From the NCBI GenBank assembly GCA_035079385.1, contig JAVHKY010000003.1:14977001-15041000 (forward strand): DNA of 64,000 nt, given 5' to 3'. The translations under genes were made by a program, and so were the position numbers. The notes under the pieces were generated by a model that worked only from the letters and a program-made list of their open reading frames with translations, was not told where the DNA came from and did not search any database. Each line of letters opens with the position of its first letter. Positions within the stretch are counted from its first letter, which is position 1. Below, piece by piece: positions 12,197 through 23,900 of the stretch. The stretch is from Aspidiotus rigidus (lineage: Eukaryota > Arthropoda > Insecta > Hemiptera > Diaspididae).

Positions 12197-12251
12197 GTTG
12201 CTTATACAAGAGTACTTTCGGGTGTTATCCCGTCATCAGTTGTGTCGCAAC
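12197..12251 (-). ncRNA. Type I hammerhead ribozyme, PLE5 3' segment
   Basis: Read on the minus strand: helix I 5' strand GUUGC-gac-ACAA, canonical core CUGAUGA, stem II CGGG/CCCG with a 6-nt loop, GAAA, a minimal helix III (A-GUAC-U), cleavage site C, then the helix I 3' strand UUGU-auaa-GCAAC. Every conserved core base is present, and helix I closes on both sides of an internal loop. PLEs are known to carry type I hammerheads with very short helix III in their terminal repeats. Predicted cleavage follows the C of GUACUC. Confidence 0.8.
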
Positions 12252-12298
12252 TGGAGAACAAGGCCTTAACCATGAGTTTTTATAGTATAACACTGTGA

Positions 12299-12503
12299 TC
12301 TTATTGGCTGTAACAATGCTGTGTTGTGATTGGTTCACTTCTTAGAAACTTATTCTTACAATAATATGACATTGTGTTCTTATTGGCTAAAACATACTGC
12401 TTTGTGGTTTGTTCAATCTATTGTTCTAAATGCTGCGTTTCTATTGGCTACCTGGATTCCTGCCGTCTCATTCGTTGGTTCCGTTCTTCTTCTATCGTCC
12501 AAT
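12299..12503 (-). promoter_or_regulatory. Cluster of CCAAT-box words in the PLE5 3' segment
   Basis: Four ATTGG words (12303, 12329, 12382, 12443), i.e. CCAAT on the minus strand, plus one CCAAT on the plus strand at 12499, within 205 bp. Spacing is 26, 53 and 61 bp. Penelope terminal segments can carry promoters, so this may be a promoter module. That role is inferred. Confidence 0.4.
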
Positions 12504-13034
12504 CACCAGGCCGAATAATTTTTCGCTGTCAAATGTGATTACATTGTTCAAGAGGCAGGCTTTCTTCCTCTTGGCTTTTGCAATCTCCATTTGTTCCCAG
12601 ACTTTTCTTCTCTTTGTGCGATTCTCTACGTGTATGACTTCAAATATTCCCTCTCCATCGTGGTTTTCCTCGTTACAGTGTTTCCCAAACAGTGACTTGC
12701 CATCTTCTTTCTCCCTCGACGTTTTGTGCTCCTTTCTCCTGATCTCAAACTTTCTCCCAGTCTCACCGATATAGATCCCCTCGCACTGTTCACAACTGAG
12801 CTTGCACACTCCGCTCAAGCTTTCCTTGTCCTTTTGTTCCGTCTGGTCATTGCTGATTCTCTTCACTATGGGTTGGTTATTCTGGATACCCACATTCACA
12901 TCGTAGCCATTGAACGCCTTTATCACCTTGTTTGTGTACTTTCCTATATATGGTATCGATCCGGAGTAGTTTCTCACTATGCTATCATGGGTTCCTTTCT
13001 TTGTTTCCATTTTTCCAAAGACTCCCTCCACCAC
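12492..13034 (-). pseudogene. GIY-YIG endonuclease (PLE5)
   Basis: The 180-residue frame has SGVCKLSCEQCEGIYIGETG, with the PLE-specific CxxC insert between the GIY-like and YIG parts, the conserved Arg in GETGRKFEIR, and a basic C-terminal region (RTKRRKVWEQMEIAKAKRKK). The first half reads GVC where PLE1 has GVY, so a core tyrosine is replaced by cysteine. That could be a mutation in this copy or a family trait. Upstream residues to about 13150 continue in a broken frame. Confidence 0.82.
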
Positions 13035-13150
13035 ACGTCTGCGGTTGCCATTGGCTTCTGCGATCTGCTTTACTATCTCGATCTCTTTCCTCTTCTCTTC
13101 GTTGTTCTTGAGGATAGAAATTGCCCGATAGCGGTAGTTTTGGATTGCCG

Positions 13151-13945
13151 CTAACTTGTGCCTGGGGTGGTGGTAGGAGTCATTTGGAATGATGGTGTCA
13201 GTATGCGTCGCGGCTTCCTGCAGATTTTGTATTCTATCCTATTGTTCTCCATTGTGAGTGTAAGGTCCAAATAGTTGATGGTCTCATTGCCTTTTTCTAC
13301 TGTGAATTTGATGCTCTCATTCATCGCGTTCATTTCTGAAAGGAATAGATCCACCTGTCTATCAGTGCCTGACCACACAATTAGGATATCATCTACATAT
13401 CTGGCCCAGTGTTTGATCGAGTTTCTGAACTTGCTGCCCTTCAATATCTTGTTTTCCATATCATTCATGAATATTTCCGCCAGTATTGGTGACAGCGGTG
13501 ATCCCATCGCAAGTCCTCTTTCCTGACTGTAGGACCTGTTATTGAAGCGGCAGTAATTCTGGCTCAAGATCTCCTCCACTATGTTGGCGTACTTCGACCC
13601 ATCGGGGTTCCCATGGTATCTGTTGCTTTTGAGCAGGGCGAGAAGTTCCTCCTTCGGCATGGTACCAAACATATTAGTCACATCAAAGGACATCAGCTTG
13701 TCGTTACTCCTGATTTCCAACTTGTCCAGTTGCTCAATCAGCTCTCCGTTGTTTCTGATACTTCATCTGAGTGCAAAGTGGTAGTTTTCTTTCAGGAATG
13801 TGGCGACGGTCTTCGCCATCTTGTAGCATGGTGATTGAATGCTGTTGACCAGGGATCTCATCGGACGGTTCGCTTTGTGGAGTTTTACAAGCCCCTTGAG
13901 TTTTGGTGCAACGATAATCTTATTTTGCTTCCAATTAGTTCTCAT
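13151..13945 (-). pseudogene. Penelope-type reverse transcriptase (PLE5), two frame fragments
   Basis: 13763-13945 gives KLKGLVKLHKANRPMRSLVN (fingers, template-binding region). 13151-13720 gives SFDVTNMFGTMP (motif A), ERGLAMGSPLSPILAEIFM (motif B), RYVDDILIVWSG (motif C, catalytic YVDD) and INYLDLTL. The two pieces are joined by a frameshift near 13740. The end of the second piece (TPTTTPGTS) is out of the family frame. It is a relic of the element's polymerase and not a host gene. Confidence 0.85.
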
Positions 13946-13960
13946 TTAGAGGTACTTCTT

Positions 13961-16259
13961 CGAAGATATCATTGTTCTACCTCTATTTTATATCCGATTA
14001 ATCTTCAATGTTTTATTTTAAAGCTCTTTCTGAGAAGAAAATTGATCAATTTCTGATTTATTGGCTCGTCATTAATTTTTTTGTTACCTGAAAGGAACTT
14101 GATCCCATTTATCAAATTGAATATCCTTACAATTTTTTCACATATTGCAAATAACCCACAACTGCGGGTTGCCTGACTAGAAGGAGTTGATACGCGTAAG
14201 TGTCTGAAGTATCACTGACAAAAAAGCTCCAAAAATCTGTCAGATATTTGGAGGGCCACTCTCAGAGAAGGAATAGAATTAAAGTAAAATATTCAAAAAT
14301 ATAGTTTTGCGTTTTTTTTTTAAATGAAATTTACCGTAGATTTTGGTAAAAACCTTTTTAAAAAATGCTTTCGACCCACGGAAGGCCCAGGTTACTCAAA
14401 CCCCCAAAATTTAGGGAAGAACATTACCCTTTTAAAGAAATTCTGGTGGATTCCTTGGTAAAATTTTACGTAGAATCTGGGGAAAAGACTAAAGAAATCC
14501 TTTAGACCCTCGACAGAAAAGTTTCAGAGATCTCCCAGAAAATATTTATCCCCAATCTTCAATCTCGGGGGCCCGAGACTCCTAGACCTCATCTAAGGCT
14601 CAAAGAATCTTTTCACAAATATCCTACTTAAGAATCCACCAAAACTTTTTTTATCTAATGAATTTGTTCCCCTTAACTTTAGAAATTCGATTCCCCGAGG
14701 TCTCTAAATAGTTGACAAGATTTTTCCAAGATTTATAGGAAATTTCACTGAGGAAATCGCTCATGTCGCATGTGCAGCGCCGTCCGTCCGTCCTTGGTGG
14801 AGTGGGTGCGGGTTGTATATGAATTAATTTTGTTTTCTCCAACACCGAAATCGACCTTTTCGGGTATAACTTCAGTGTTGGAAGAATCTCCTCGGCGAAC
14901 CCCTTCTTCTACTCCGCAACCGCTGGGCTACCTTGGGAACCGCTAAGCTGCAGTGCCCCCAGGTACGCAAAATATTAGAACACACAACAACACCACCTTA
15001 GATATGGTAGATTGCTACCGGAGTCTCTGCTTCTGTTTGCTTCAAGGATGATCTTTCTCTCCTTCCTGCACATCTGGATGTGGATGGTACACAGGTGTCG
15101 AGTACATGGTTGCTTAACACCTGCGTCAGATGAAAGTTCAGCTGACCATGGCCTCGGTTCATCTACTCATCTAGGTCGCGTATTAACGCACAGATTGCCC
15201 ACGTACCCAGCTCGCTATGGGCAATTCTTGTTTTCCATTTCTCAAGCAAAGAACAGCAAAAATCAATTAAATTTCTCTGTTCAATTTTATTCTTTTTTGG
15301 GGGTCACCAAGCCCTCTGTGCTCTCTAGATAATCAACAAATTTTTCGAGCTTTTTTTTTGGATTCAGTGGTTAGAAAGATGCAGGAATCCATTCAAATTT
15401 TGGACCAAAATAAATATTCCAGACATTTATGTGTATCGACTTTTTCCACTTAGACAACCCACAATTGTGGGCCTCCTATAGGGTTCCGACCGTGGTACCA
15501 TGGCTTACTCGTACATTGTTTGTTCAAGTGTTTTGAACATTGGTTCGTAGCAAGTTTCATATTTTTTCACTAGTAAAGGTTACAGGGGTAAAGAGTAAAT
15601 ATCCAAACAAAATAATCTGGGGAAAAGGCTCTTTCTCAGTGATGCAGAAAATCCAATTGTGCAGATCGTTTCTTTTGGACTTTTACCCCTTTTCATGACT
15701 ACCTTCCGGACTATTGTAATTCGTCCCTTGTATCCTGATGGCTTTCACCACTTGGTAGTCCATTTTGTGAATTAGAAAAGAATTACCTGTTCCATAATCT
15801 GTCCCTAGCAGTTGGAGGGTGTTTCCAGAAAATTGAGTGTTGACGGTTCGCTCGCGAAAGAATGATAAAAACCAATCATACAATGATTCATTTCATCGTT
15901 GAACTGAGATATTTTCATTCTGAACTTCTACAAGTATCGGAAGAAATCTGTTTAGATTTCGGAAATGGACAGACTTTTATTTCATACCTATTCAGAAACA
16001 ATCAGACATTTGTAACGCGGAATCAAAAATCGATTATTGGATACCTATGTACTTTTTCATTATGATTTATCGAAATGGAGTTGGGAGATTATTGCTTTTA
16101 TTGGGGATGTAACCTATCTGCGTTGTTCTTCATTTTTCTCTTCAATCTATAACTCCTAAAATACTCAATATTCTTAATTTTCTTGACATCAATTTTTAAA
16201 AGAAAGAAATAAGAAAGAAAACAAATGAAAATGTGCTCGGCAAATATATAAATAGGTAT
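13961..16259. other. Intergenic DNA, no gene seen
   Basis: Mixed AT-rich sequence without recognisable coding or RNA genes. 14750-15000 is relatively GC-rich and contains a short CCAACAC/GTGTTGG stem (14840-14880). No function can be assigned. Confidence 0.45.
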
Positions 16260-16499
16260 TAGTGTTGGGCATGCTCCAGTTTTTAACCGGTTAAACCGGT
16301 TATTTTATCTTAAATAACCGTAAAAAACCTGTTATTTTGTTGATAAAAATAACCGACGAGTATTTTTGTAAACACCGGTTAACCGAAGTACTATTCACTA
16401 AAGATTTGCCTTTGAGGATCAGGCAAAACGTATCTTTTGTGTAATTAATTCATAAAAATACAGTCAACAGGTTTTCATTTATGGCTTAGAATTTGTTCT

Positions 16500-16600
16500 G
16501 GAATAATAAGAATATGTGGCGAAGATTTCAAGTCGATAGGTACAGCGGTTCTCGAGTTATAAGAGGAAAAACAGACAAACTTTCCGTTTCATAATATTAG
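16500..16600. mobile_element. Helitron-5'-end-like fragment
   Basis: Read on the minus strand, GAAAGTTTGTCTGTTTTTCC, then TATAACTCGAGAACCGC and a TTGAAATC block, follow the same order as the 5' end of the Helitron at 36623. Only ~100 bp is recognisable. Decayed. Confidence 0.4.
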
Positions 16601-16609
16601 ATTTGTAAC

Positions 16610-17260
16610 GTGTCGAAAATGAGCAAATGAATGAATAAATAGCACCACGAAACAGAAAAAAATAATAATTTAATAGGAAACTAGGCGCTTCACAAACAAA
16701 TAAATGAATAAATAGATAAAAAAATAACACTGCAAAAAAGAAAGGAGAATAAACAAGATGAATTAATAAATGTAGGAAAAACTCAGCACTTCAATAAAAT
16801 AAAAATTATACCGCAAAAATATAAATAAATAGAACTACAAGAAAGAAAACAAATAATTCAATAGAAAACTCGGGGCCTCACGACAAATCATGTAATAAAA
16901 TTTCAATTGAACAGATTAAATTATAAAAATTCTTTTATTATAATTTGATTAATTCAACATCGAGGTAAAAACTAAGAATGTTTATTTAATTATCCTGTTA
17001 TCCTTAAAGTAATTTTATATTCATTTTTTATTTAAAAAATGAACATAGGAGTACCTATTATAAATAAGTAAATGAGCAAATAAATAAAGAAATAGCACGG
17101 CTAAAAAGGAAGAAAATAAACAGATGAATTAATTAACTAGGGAAAACTGAGCACTTCAAAGAAATTATAAATTAACAGCGCGAAAATGAGCAAATGAGAG
17201 AATATTAATAACAATGCAATTGAAAACTAAGCATTTAGTAAGGGCTTTGAATTTCATGAA
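16610..17260. repeat. AT-rich degenerate tandem-like region
   Basis: Words such as AAATAAATAG, GAAAACTCGG/GAAAACTGAGCAC and AGATGAATTAAT recur at intervals of roughly 100 bp or more. Too diverged to define a clean period. No coding content. Confidence 0.4.
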
Positions 17261-17477
17261 GTGAGCTTGGAGAAAACCAGAGGCGCATTGATTATTTCCA
17301 GTTGAACAAGTTATAAAATTCCTCATTTATTCCACGTAACCCACCTCCTTGGAGAAATATTTTTAGTGGGTGTTAAAAACGTGAACTAGATTTATAATTT
17401 TAGTTTTGTAGAGAATAGAATATCAGATATCCTTGGAGGAAGGAGGTGTAGAAGCTTAAAGAAAATAGGATTATCCT

Positions 17478-18025
17478 TAGAATTAAAACAAAACTTGGCG
17501 CTGTGCGTCTCGCCGAGGGCTATACCTTTTTTAAATCTATAGCTACCTAAAATCTGTTTCTACTTGAAACCTATCGCTAAGGAAAATCTGTCGCTACCTG
17601 AAATCTGTTGCTAGAGATAATCTGTCGTTTTTACATCTGTCGCTCGATTTTTCAGAAATATCTCCTTGATATACAAGACGTGTTCCACGTCAAAATATAG
17701 GTCAGGGGGGCGACGGAACTTGTCATCGATAACTCATCCAGGAAATCGAGGAAATAAGTTTCCTGTCAACTAATCGCGAGAAAACGCTCAAATTTTTAAG
17801 AACAGAACCAGAGTTTCTCACTGCCATCTCAAAATCAGCAATGGCACTTAATTTTTGACGTAGAATACGTCTTGAATATCGAGGAGGTATTTCTGCAAAA
17901 TCGAGCATAATCGAGCGACAGATAAAAACGACAGATTTAAAAACGACAGATTTTCCATAGCATCCCATGTTAGGTAGCAACAGATTTTAGGTAGCTAAAA
18001 AGGTAGGCCCCCTGGCGAGGCGCAT
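17478..18025. repeat. Fold-back element with iterated CTGTCGCTACC-type words
   Basis: 17478-17700 and 17830-18025 are imperfect inverted copies (GCGTCTCGCCGAGGG versus CCCTGGCGAGGCGC; ATATACAAGACGTGTTCCACG versus its diverged complement near 17850). Each arm repeats short words of the form ATCTGTCGCTACCTGAAATC several times. No ORF of note. Confidence 0.6.
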
Positions 18026-18129
18026 AGACCTTTTCAATTCTAAAGATAATCTCACTTTCTTTGAGTTTCTCCTTCACCGTCCTTCGAAGAGGTGGGGTGA
18101 GGGGAATAAATGAGAAATTTTGTAACTCG

Positions 18130-18370
18130 TTCAACAGAAAATAATCAGTGCGAATGTGCGCGTGCGTCCGTGCACATCTCTACCCCGTGGGTGATTCAGA
18201 AATTTGCGAGTACACCCCGCATGGTGAATTCAAAATTTGCGTGCGTCCGTGCAAATGACCTTAGAATAATTTCGAAATCCTGATCCCTACCCTGATTTCG
18301 TAACTTGCGTGCGTCCGAGGTGTGTGCGTCCGTGCAAATGACCTTGGGACATGAATAAATTTCGAATTCT
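18130..18370. repeat. GTGCGTCCGTGC-rich short repeats
   Basis: The word GCGTGCGTCCGTGCAAATGA and close variants occur four times, with intervening GGTGATTCAGAAATTTGCGAG-like segments. A related block, in inverted orientation, lies at about 57220-57330. Confidence 0.5.
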
Positions 18371-18399
18371 ACAGCAAGGAAGGGGTCGAAAGGCGGAAG

Positions 18400-18790
18400 C
18401 CCAAAATATTTTATATCAGACTTATGCTAAACCGAGATAGGGACCGAGTGAGCCCCACGAAAGGTTACCTCAAAATATTTCTCATAGAAGACTTCAATTT
18501 TTCATACCATTCCAATACAACAGCAAGACAGGGGGTGAACGAGCGGAGCGAGTGAGCCCCACGAAAGTCGATACCTCAAAATATTTCTCATAAAGGCGAT
18601 ACCTCATATTTCTTATAGAAGACTTATACGTCGCCAAGGTAGGTAACGGGGTAAACGAGTAATATCTAACGAACACTTGACCTAGTAGAAGCCTAGACTA
18701 AAATATTTCAAGATCACTGATAAAATATAAAAGACATGAAACATGATCTTCATTTATTTGGCTATGCCAGAAATTTTTTTGGACCCAGTT
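18400..18790. repeat. Dispersed repeat, inverted relative to the copy at 56.4-56.9 kb
   Basis: Contains CGAGCGGAGCGAGTGAG, TCTTATAGAAGACTTATACG and GGTAACGGGGTAAACGAGTA. The reverse complements of these appear in the same order at about 56400-56900. No coding potential. Confidence 0.6.
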
Positions 18791-20722
18791 TTACCAGGGC
18801 ACTTATACTCAAAAATCATAGTTTCTAGATCTAAATCCATAAGCGCAATTAGAGAAGTAAAATTATAATATGAAACTCGAGGAATAGATAATCTCACTTT
18901 CTTTAAGCTTCTCCTTCTCCTTATTCTAAGAAGGTGGGATAGGTGGAATAAATAAGAAATTCAACCGCAAAATAGTCTTATATACTGAGAAAGACATGAA
19001 ATAATATGATCTTTATTTATTTACCTATGCCAGAAAATTTTGAAACAAAGAACGCGTCCCACGCCTTATCTATTCAGTTTGACTGAAAGTAAATCAATTG
19101 GGGGGGGGCTCCCCCCTAGCGAGGCGCGGAACGCCGAGTTTTTCTCCTTTCATTGAACTTTTGAGAAAACAACTTGTAATATCATCGCTCGAGATGCTTG
19201 CCGGTTAGCATTAGAAACCTTACCGACAAATAATGATTCTCTCCTCATGCCAAAGGTGGATAGCTTGTTACCATACAAGAAACAGCTCCACGAAGGAAGG
19301 AAAGAAATGGAGCTAATCTACAATTGAATCAGTGCATTCTTCAATTTTATGGTTGTACACATTTAAAGGGTAATATACTGAAACAAGTACAAAAATCACA
19401 AAAACAAGTTCTTGTGGTTTTCATAATTTTCGTTCTCGTTTGAGTATATTGCCCTCCAATCTAGTCTACAATATAACTCTACTTCAAAAGAGGAGTTTAG
19501 TATTTGATCCGTTTAATTCTTCCTTTGCGATATACTTCAAGTACCCGGCATGATATATTCTCGCCATTGCTCTCTTACAAGAGATGAGTTCGAAGTTCCA
19601 CGAGGCGATTGGCAAGGCTGTATAAACTATTTTCCTCTTTCCTATAGTCTTTAAAAAGAGAGTTTGTCAGGCCCCCTGTTCGAGAGAAATGGAATGATAG
19701 GCAATACAAAAAATGTAAAGGTAATAAATTCTCTATTTTTTTTACTAACATCCTTTTCAATATAAACCTTGTTGAATATATACGATTTTTTCGACGTTGA
19801 GAAAAAATACTTTTCCAATTCACAGCACTACCTTTCCATTTATCAAAAAGTAGGTAAAGACAAAAGAAGAACTTCGAGTACACCTCATTTTTCCTCAAGT
19901 TTATCGGGTCACCATTAAATTGCATCACGCTAAACTGACCCGAATACAGCATAAAGATAATTAATTCCCAATGTACAAATATCTCAGCCACGAACTACCC
20001 CCATCTACCTATGTGTACCTATACATAGTTAAGTAAAGTTACCTGCGAAAAAAATCGAATACTTACACCACGAAATTTTTTAGGTCAGCGTCGGGTACGA
20101 CGAAGAAAAATGAAAATCAACAAAATAACGGATCTTTGGGAATACCATTTTCCACTCGTGGGCGATTAAATTGTCTCATTACTCACGAAAAATAGTTTCC
20201 TTAGCGTGATTCCGTATTTAAATTAAACTCGCTTCGACGACGTGGAAAGAAAATGCGTCCGAACTCCGCAAAACCCTACGAATTTTTTACCCCCTCCGTA
20301 GCCGGCGAATGAGGTCATGTTGAACTGACCAGTGACCCTGCAAAATGACGTTTATAATCTATCGCTTAAGTGTTACTAAGCACGCAATCATAAAGAAAGT
20401 ACGTATAATACGAACACACAAGGATTGTCTGAGCTTTCCTCGCCGACCATTCACATATCGCCAGGATCTAAAGTACTTCTCCCCAGTACCGAATAATATT
20501 ATAAGCGCGAAGAAGTGATATATGAAAATGACTTTTCGTCCACCGAACAACTGAAAAAAAAGTCGTTAGTAATTTTTGGTTGTTCGGTGCACGCGGTTCG
20601 TAATTTCGTGGCAACGCGAAATGCCCAGCTCGCAAGTTGTATCTTTGCGGTCTTTTTAACTTTTGTTTTTTTCTAATTTCTTCTTCTCGGTTTCGTTTCC
20701 CAGTGATGAATGAGGTGGTGAT
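18791..20722. other. Upstream region and probable 5' leader of the cadherin gene
   Basis: 18800-19570 has no recognisable element. The 138-residue minus frame at 19575-19991 matches nothing I know and is probably chance. 20200-20720 is less AT-rich and is the likely promoter/leader region of the cadherin. A TTTCGTTTCCCAG acceptor-like sequence ends at 20702, just before the start codon, suggesting a further 5' non-coding exon upstream. ATGs at 20705 and 20709 precede the chosen start in other frames. Confidence 0.4.
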
Positions 20723-20909
20723 ATGCCGTATTTCTTACTCACAATGTGGGCCCTGTTCGCTGTATCCGCGGCAAACTATCCTGTGTTTGAGGGAGCGAGT
20801 CAGTTGAAACGTTTGTTGATACCGGCTGACGTGCACATCGGTTCCGTCATCTATCGGCTCCGCGCTTCCGATTACGATCACGAGTACCCGTTGCAGTTCG
20901 ACGCGACCG
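20723..20909 (+). CDS. Cad86C: Cadherin exon 1 (signal peptide, start of repeat 1)
   Basis: Residues 1-62. MPYFLLTMWALFAVSA is a good signal peptide; the mature chain begins near ANYPVFEG. Ends in phase 1 at G|GTAAGT. Confidence 0.88.
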
Positions 20910-23900
20910 GTAAGTTGGCAAGCGAATTCGTCATGTTTCTGGAATTGTGTCGTCCTTATTAAATATTCATTTCGACTTACACGTACGTAATCTGCTTTTA
21001 CAATCGATATTTTGTGCCGTATTACATTTCAGACTACGGTAGCTACGTCGTTAGAGTTGAGAACTTGCCCTGTAACGTCAACTCGACATACTGCGAGGCA
21101 AATGTCTACCTCGATCGTGTGCTGGTGGCGGGACAGAATTTTAAATTCCGATTTACTGTCCGTGATACAAAAGGAGACACTACTACCGCTTCGGCATCGA
21201 TTGAAGTGACTAATGCACCTGTTGATATCACGACGATATTTCCGCATATGCCGGGAATTATTGTCATTCCAGAGGTGCGTGCCAAGATTTTCAAAATTAG
21301 AACCGATTTAGTTCTAAGTTTTGACACATCACGCTCGCATAGACGTGCTACCTGGACAAAGTAGAGAAAATGTCTTCTTTTTGGGAACGAGTATGTGGAG
21401 GTATCTCTTTTAAGCTACCGGACAACGTCACATCTTTGAAACCGAATGCATTTTCGTAGATTCATCTATTCCTTATCATAGATAGTTGTTTGGAACGAAC
21501 AAAATTCCCTACATTTCCTTGCTAAAAAAATACAAAACGTTGAAACAACTACAAGGTGAAGCCCCCTCCTGAAGACAATTTGGTTTGCAGCCCTAGTGTT
21601 ATGGTGAAAAGTTTCTGCTAAAGAAAATTAGAACCCTCATTTTCAATTGTCTGTTGTGAATTTTTTCCTAAATATGTTTCTGTTAACTCTCCCTCTATTT
21701 TTGAGTTGAAATGGAACTTGCCGTACTTCTTGAAAGTCGAAATAGTTGAGCCTTCCCCCTTACTCTTTAACCGATATTTTTCAACATTTTATTCTTGACA
21801 AAACACCCTAAAAGCATTACATTCCTTGACATCATGCCTCAATTTTCGCAAATCCTTCCTTTACGGAGATTTAGGCCAAAAATCATCTTGTGATCAAATC
21901 ATCTCCCGATGTCAAAGCAACCTTAAGGTTCTATTCATTGTATATGCATAGATTGGGTCAGGGTGATTGATGATATCATACTCTCTCGTAATTTTTCTGA
22001 GACCCTCTTCTAGCGACATTTGAGTGAAAAATCCTCTCCTAATGACATCAAAACCTACTACTTTGGCTTCCCTTGTCCGAGTTCCATCTTTCCCATAAAG
22101 CTCGCTTCACGTATTTCCTGGCGATATACCGCAGCAACAAGAAAAATAGCCGTACTTTTTCTTTGTATGGATCTAAGTTGATTCTTGTTTTCAGTCTCCT
22201 GATGACGTCAAGTCGTCAACCACGTAATATTTCCAAGTCCTTCCTCCATAGATTTCAGCTTGGAATTTTTTAGAGTAGGCATTTCCTAGTAATCCTCCTC
22301 CGGACCGTCAAGTCAGTGTCCCTTCTGACCTGATTCACTCTGGTCAAGTGCTTAATCGTTACAAGTTCCTTCTGGAAAGCACCCTTACTAAAGAGAATAT
22401 GAGTCAATCGAGAAATAAGGCGATTGAAAGTAGCGAACTTGTGTACAGCAGGACAAAGTGACGAACCGTGCATTGCAATGTCAGTCTGAGTTCCTTTTCT
22501 ATATATTCCAAATTCATGGACGTCATCTCTATCGAATACGGGCAAATCCAAAAAGTTCATTAATGCGCGTCCAACTCCCAAAGTGAATTTTATGAAGAGT
22601 ATTGGTTAGGAGTTCTGCAGGACCGGTCCATGCGCATAAGATGTCGCCTACGTACCTGTGCCAATGAAAGACATGGTTCAAAAGTACCTGGCTCGAGGAG
22701 AACAAATCACTCTCAAATTTGGACATAAACACCTCCGAAATAAGCGAGTCCAAGGGAGGAACATTAGGGATCCCCACTTCTTCGAGGAAGTCGAAAAATT
22801 TCCCATTGAATTTACAAAAATTAGGAGTACACTAACTTTAAGAAAGTCAAAGAATTCCTTCAATTCCTCATGAGAGACACGAGATTTGATGAATAATTCA
22901 ACCATATGTTGGATAGCGGCGGTCTTGGGAATGTGAGGAAATAATCCTATAACATCAAATGAGCACAAGTCGTTACTTTTGTCCTTCAGCCTCTCCGTCA
23001 AGGCACCTGAGTTCTTTACTGGGTAGGGAGAATTGAACTCTACTCGGAATTTAAACCAACGATCTATACTGGATATATTTAGCTAATAAGGATACAAATG
23101 ACACAACCGGCCGCATTGGGATATCTTTTTCATGTATCTTAGACAACGGATGTATAGGCGAAATTTTCCGGAGAGCACGGGGTCTTATGTAGGCTACAGT
23201 AAGCTAGGCTGCGTAGCTCTGAGTATACAATAAGGTAAGTTGATTCGCTCCGCTCCTTCGCCCCCTTCTTAGCCTACTCCAAGTCCTGTATACTGTCTAT
23301 GTACAGGTCTAGTAAAAGCCTAATATAATGCTAGTCAGTAACAAGGAGAGGTCGGAGCCAATTCAGGAATCAGGCCTTCCTTTCTTCTAGGGTTTCGAAA
23401 TTCGGGGGGAGAGTTATCCCCTCATCATAAGTATACTTTATATTAGGTTTAGTATAATGGAGGCTAATGATCGACATTTTTCCAAGCCCCTCTATTCCGT
23501 CTACTATGATGAAGACTCAGTACTAATGCCCACTAGACTTATTCTAAACGAATTCGCTCGTTCCCAATAATTACCTAGTATACTAGACTTATTTTGAGTC
23601 TTCATTTTACTTGGCCTAATGTAGAGCAAAATAACTATAGTAGAGGAGGGGGGTGGGCACTCTTAGTATTTAAAATTAATGGTAGGGTCTCAGTACAGTC
23701 GTGAAATATGTCAATAATAAAAATAGAATGATTCAATCAAAGACAGACTGAAACTGGTGGAAAGCCCTGTTTATCTTCATACTAGCCAAACAAAAATGTC
23801 TTGGGGCTTTCAGCCCTAAATCAAAGATCATGAAAATGCCTTTCCTCTTGATGGCGTCATACATAGCCTTATAACTCTAGTTCACCTCAGACCATTCTCC

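Larger units (their letters stand above)
12170..13960 (-). mobile_element. Penelope-like retroelement PLE5 (second family), 5'-truncated
   Basis: The minus strand carries RT fragments (13151-13945), then a GIY-YIG endonuclease (12492-13034), then a 3' segment with CCAAT boxes and a hammerhead motif (12197-12251). The protein is clearly different from PLE1, PLE2 and PLE4 (for example GLAMGSPLSPILAEIFM versus GIPIGSPLGSLISE), so this is a separate lineage. Frame breaks occur near 13730-13760 and between RT and endonuclease. The 5' end is lost near 13950. The outer limits are approximate, since no target duplication was found. Confidence 0.82.

Noticed and set aside
19575..19991. 138-residue minus-strand frame as a gene
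   Set aside because: No family likeness, no splice context and low-complexity AT-rich composition.
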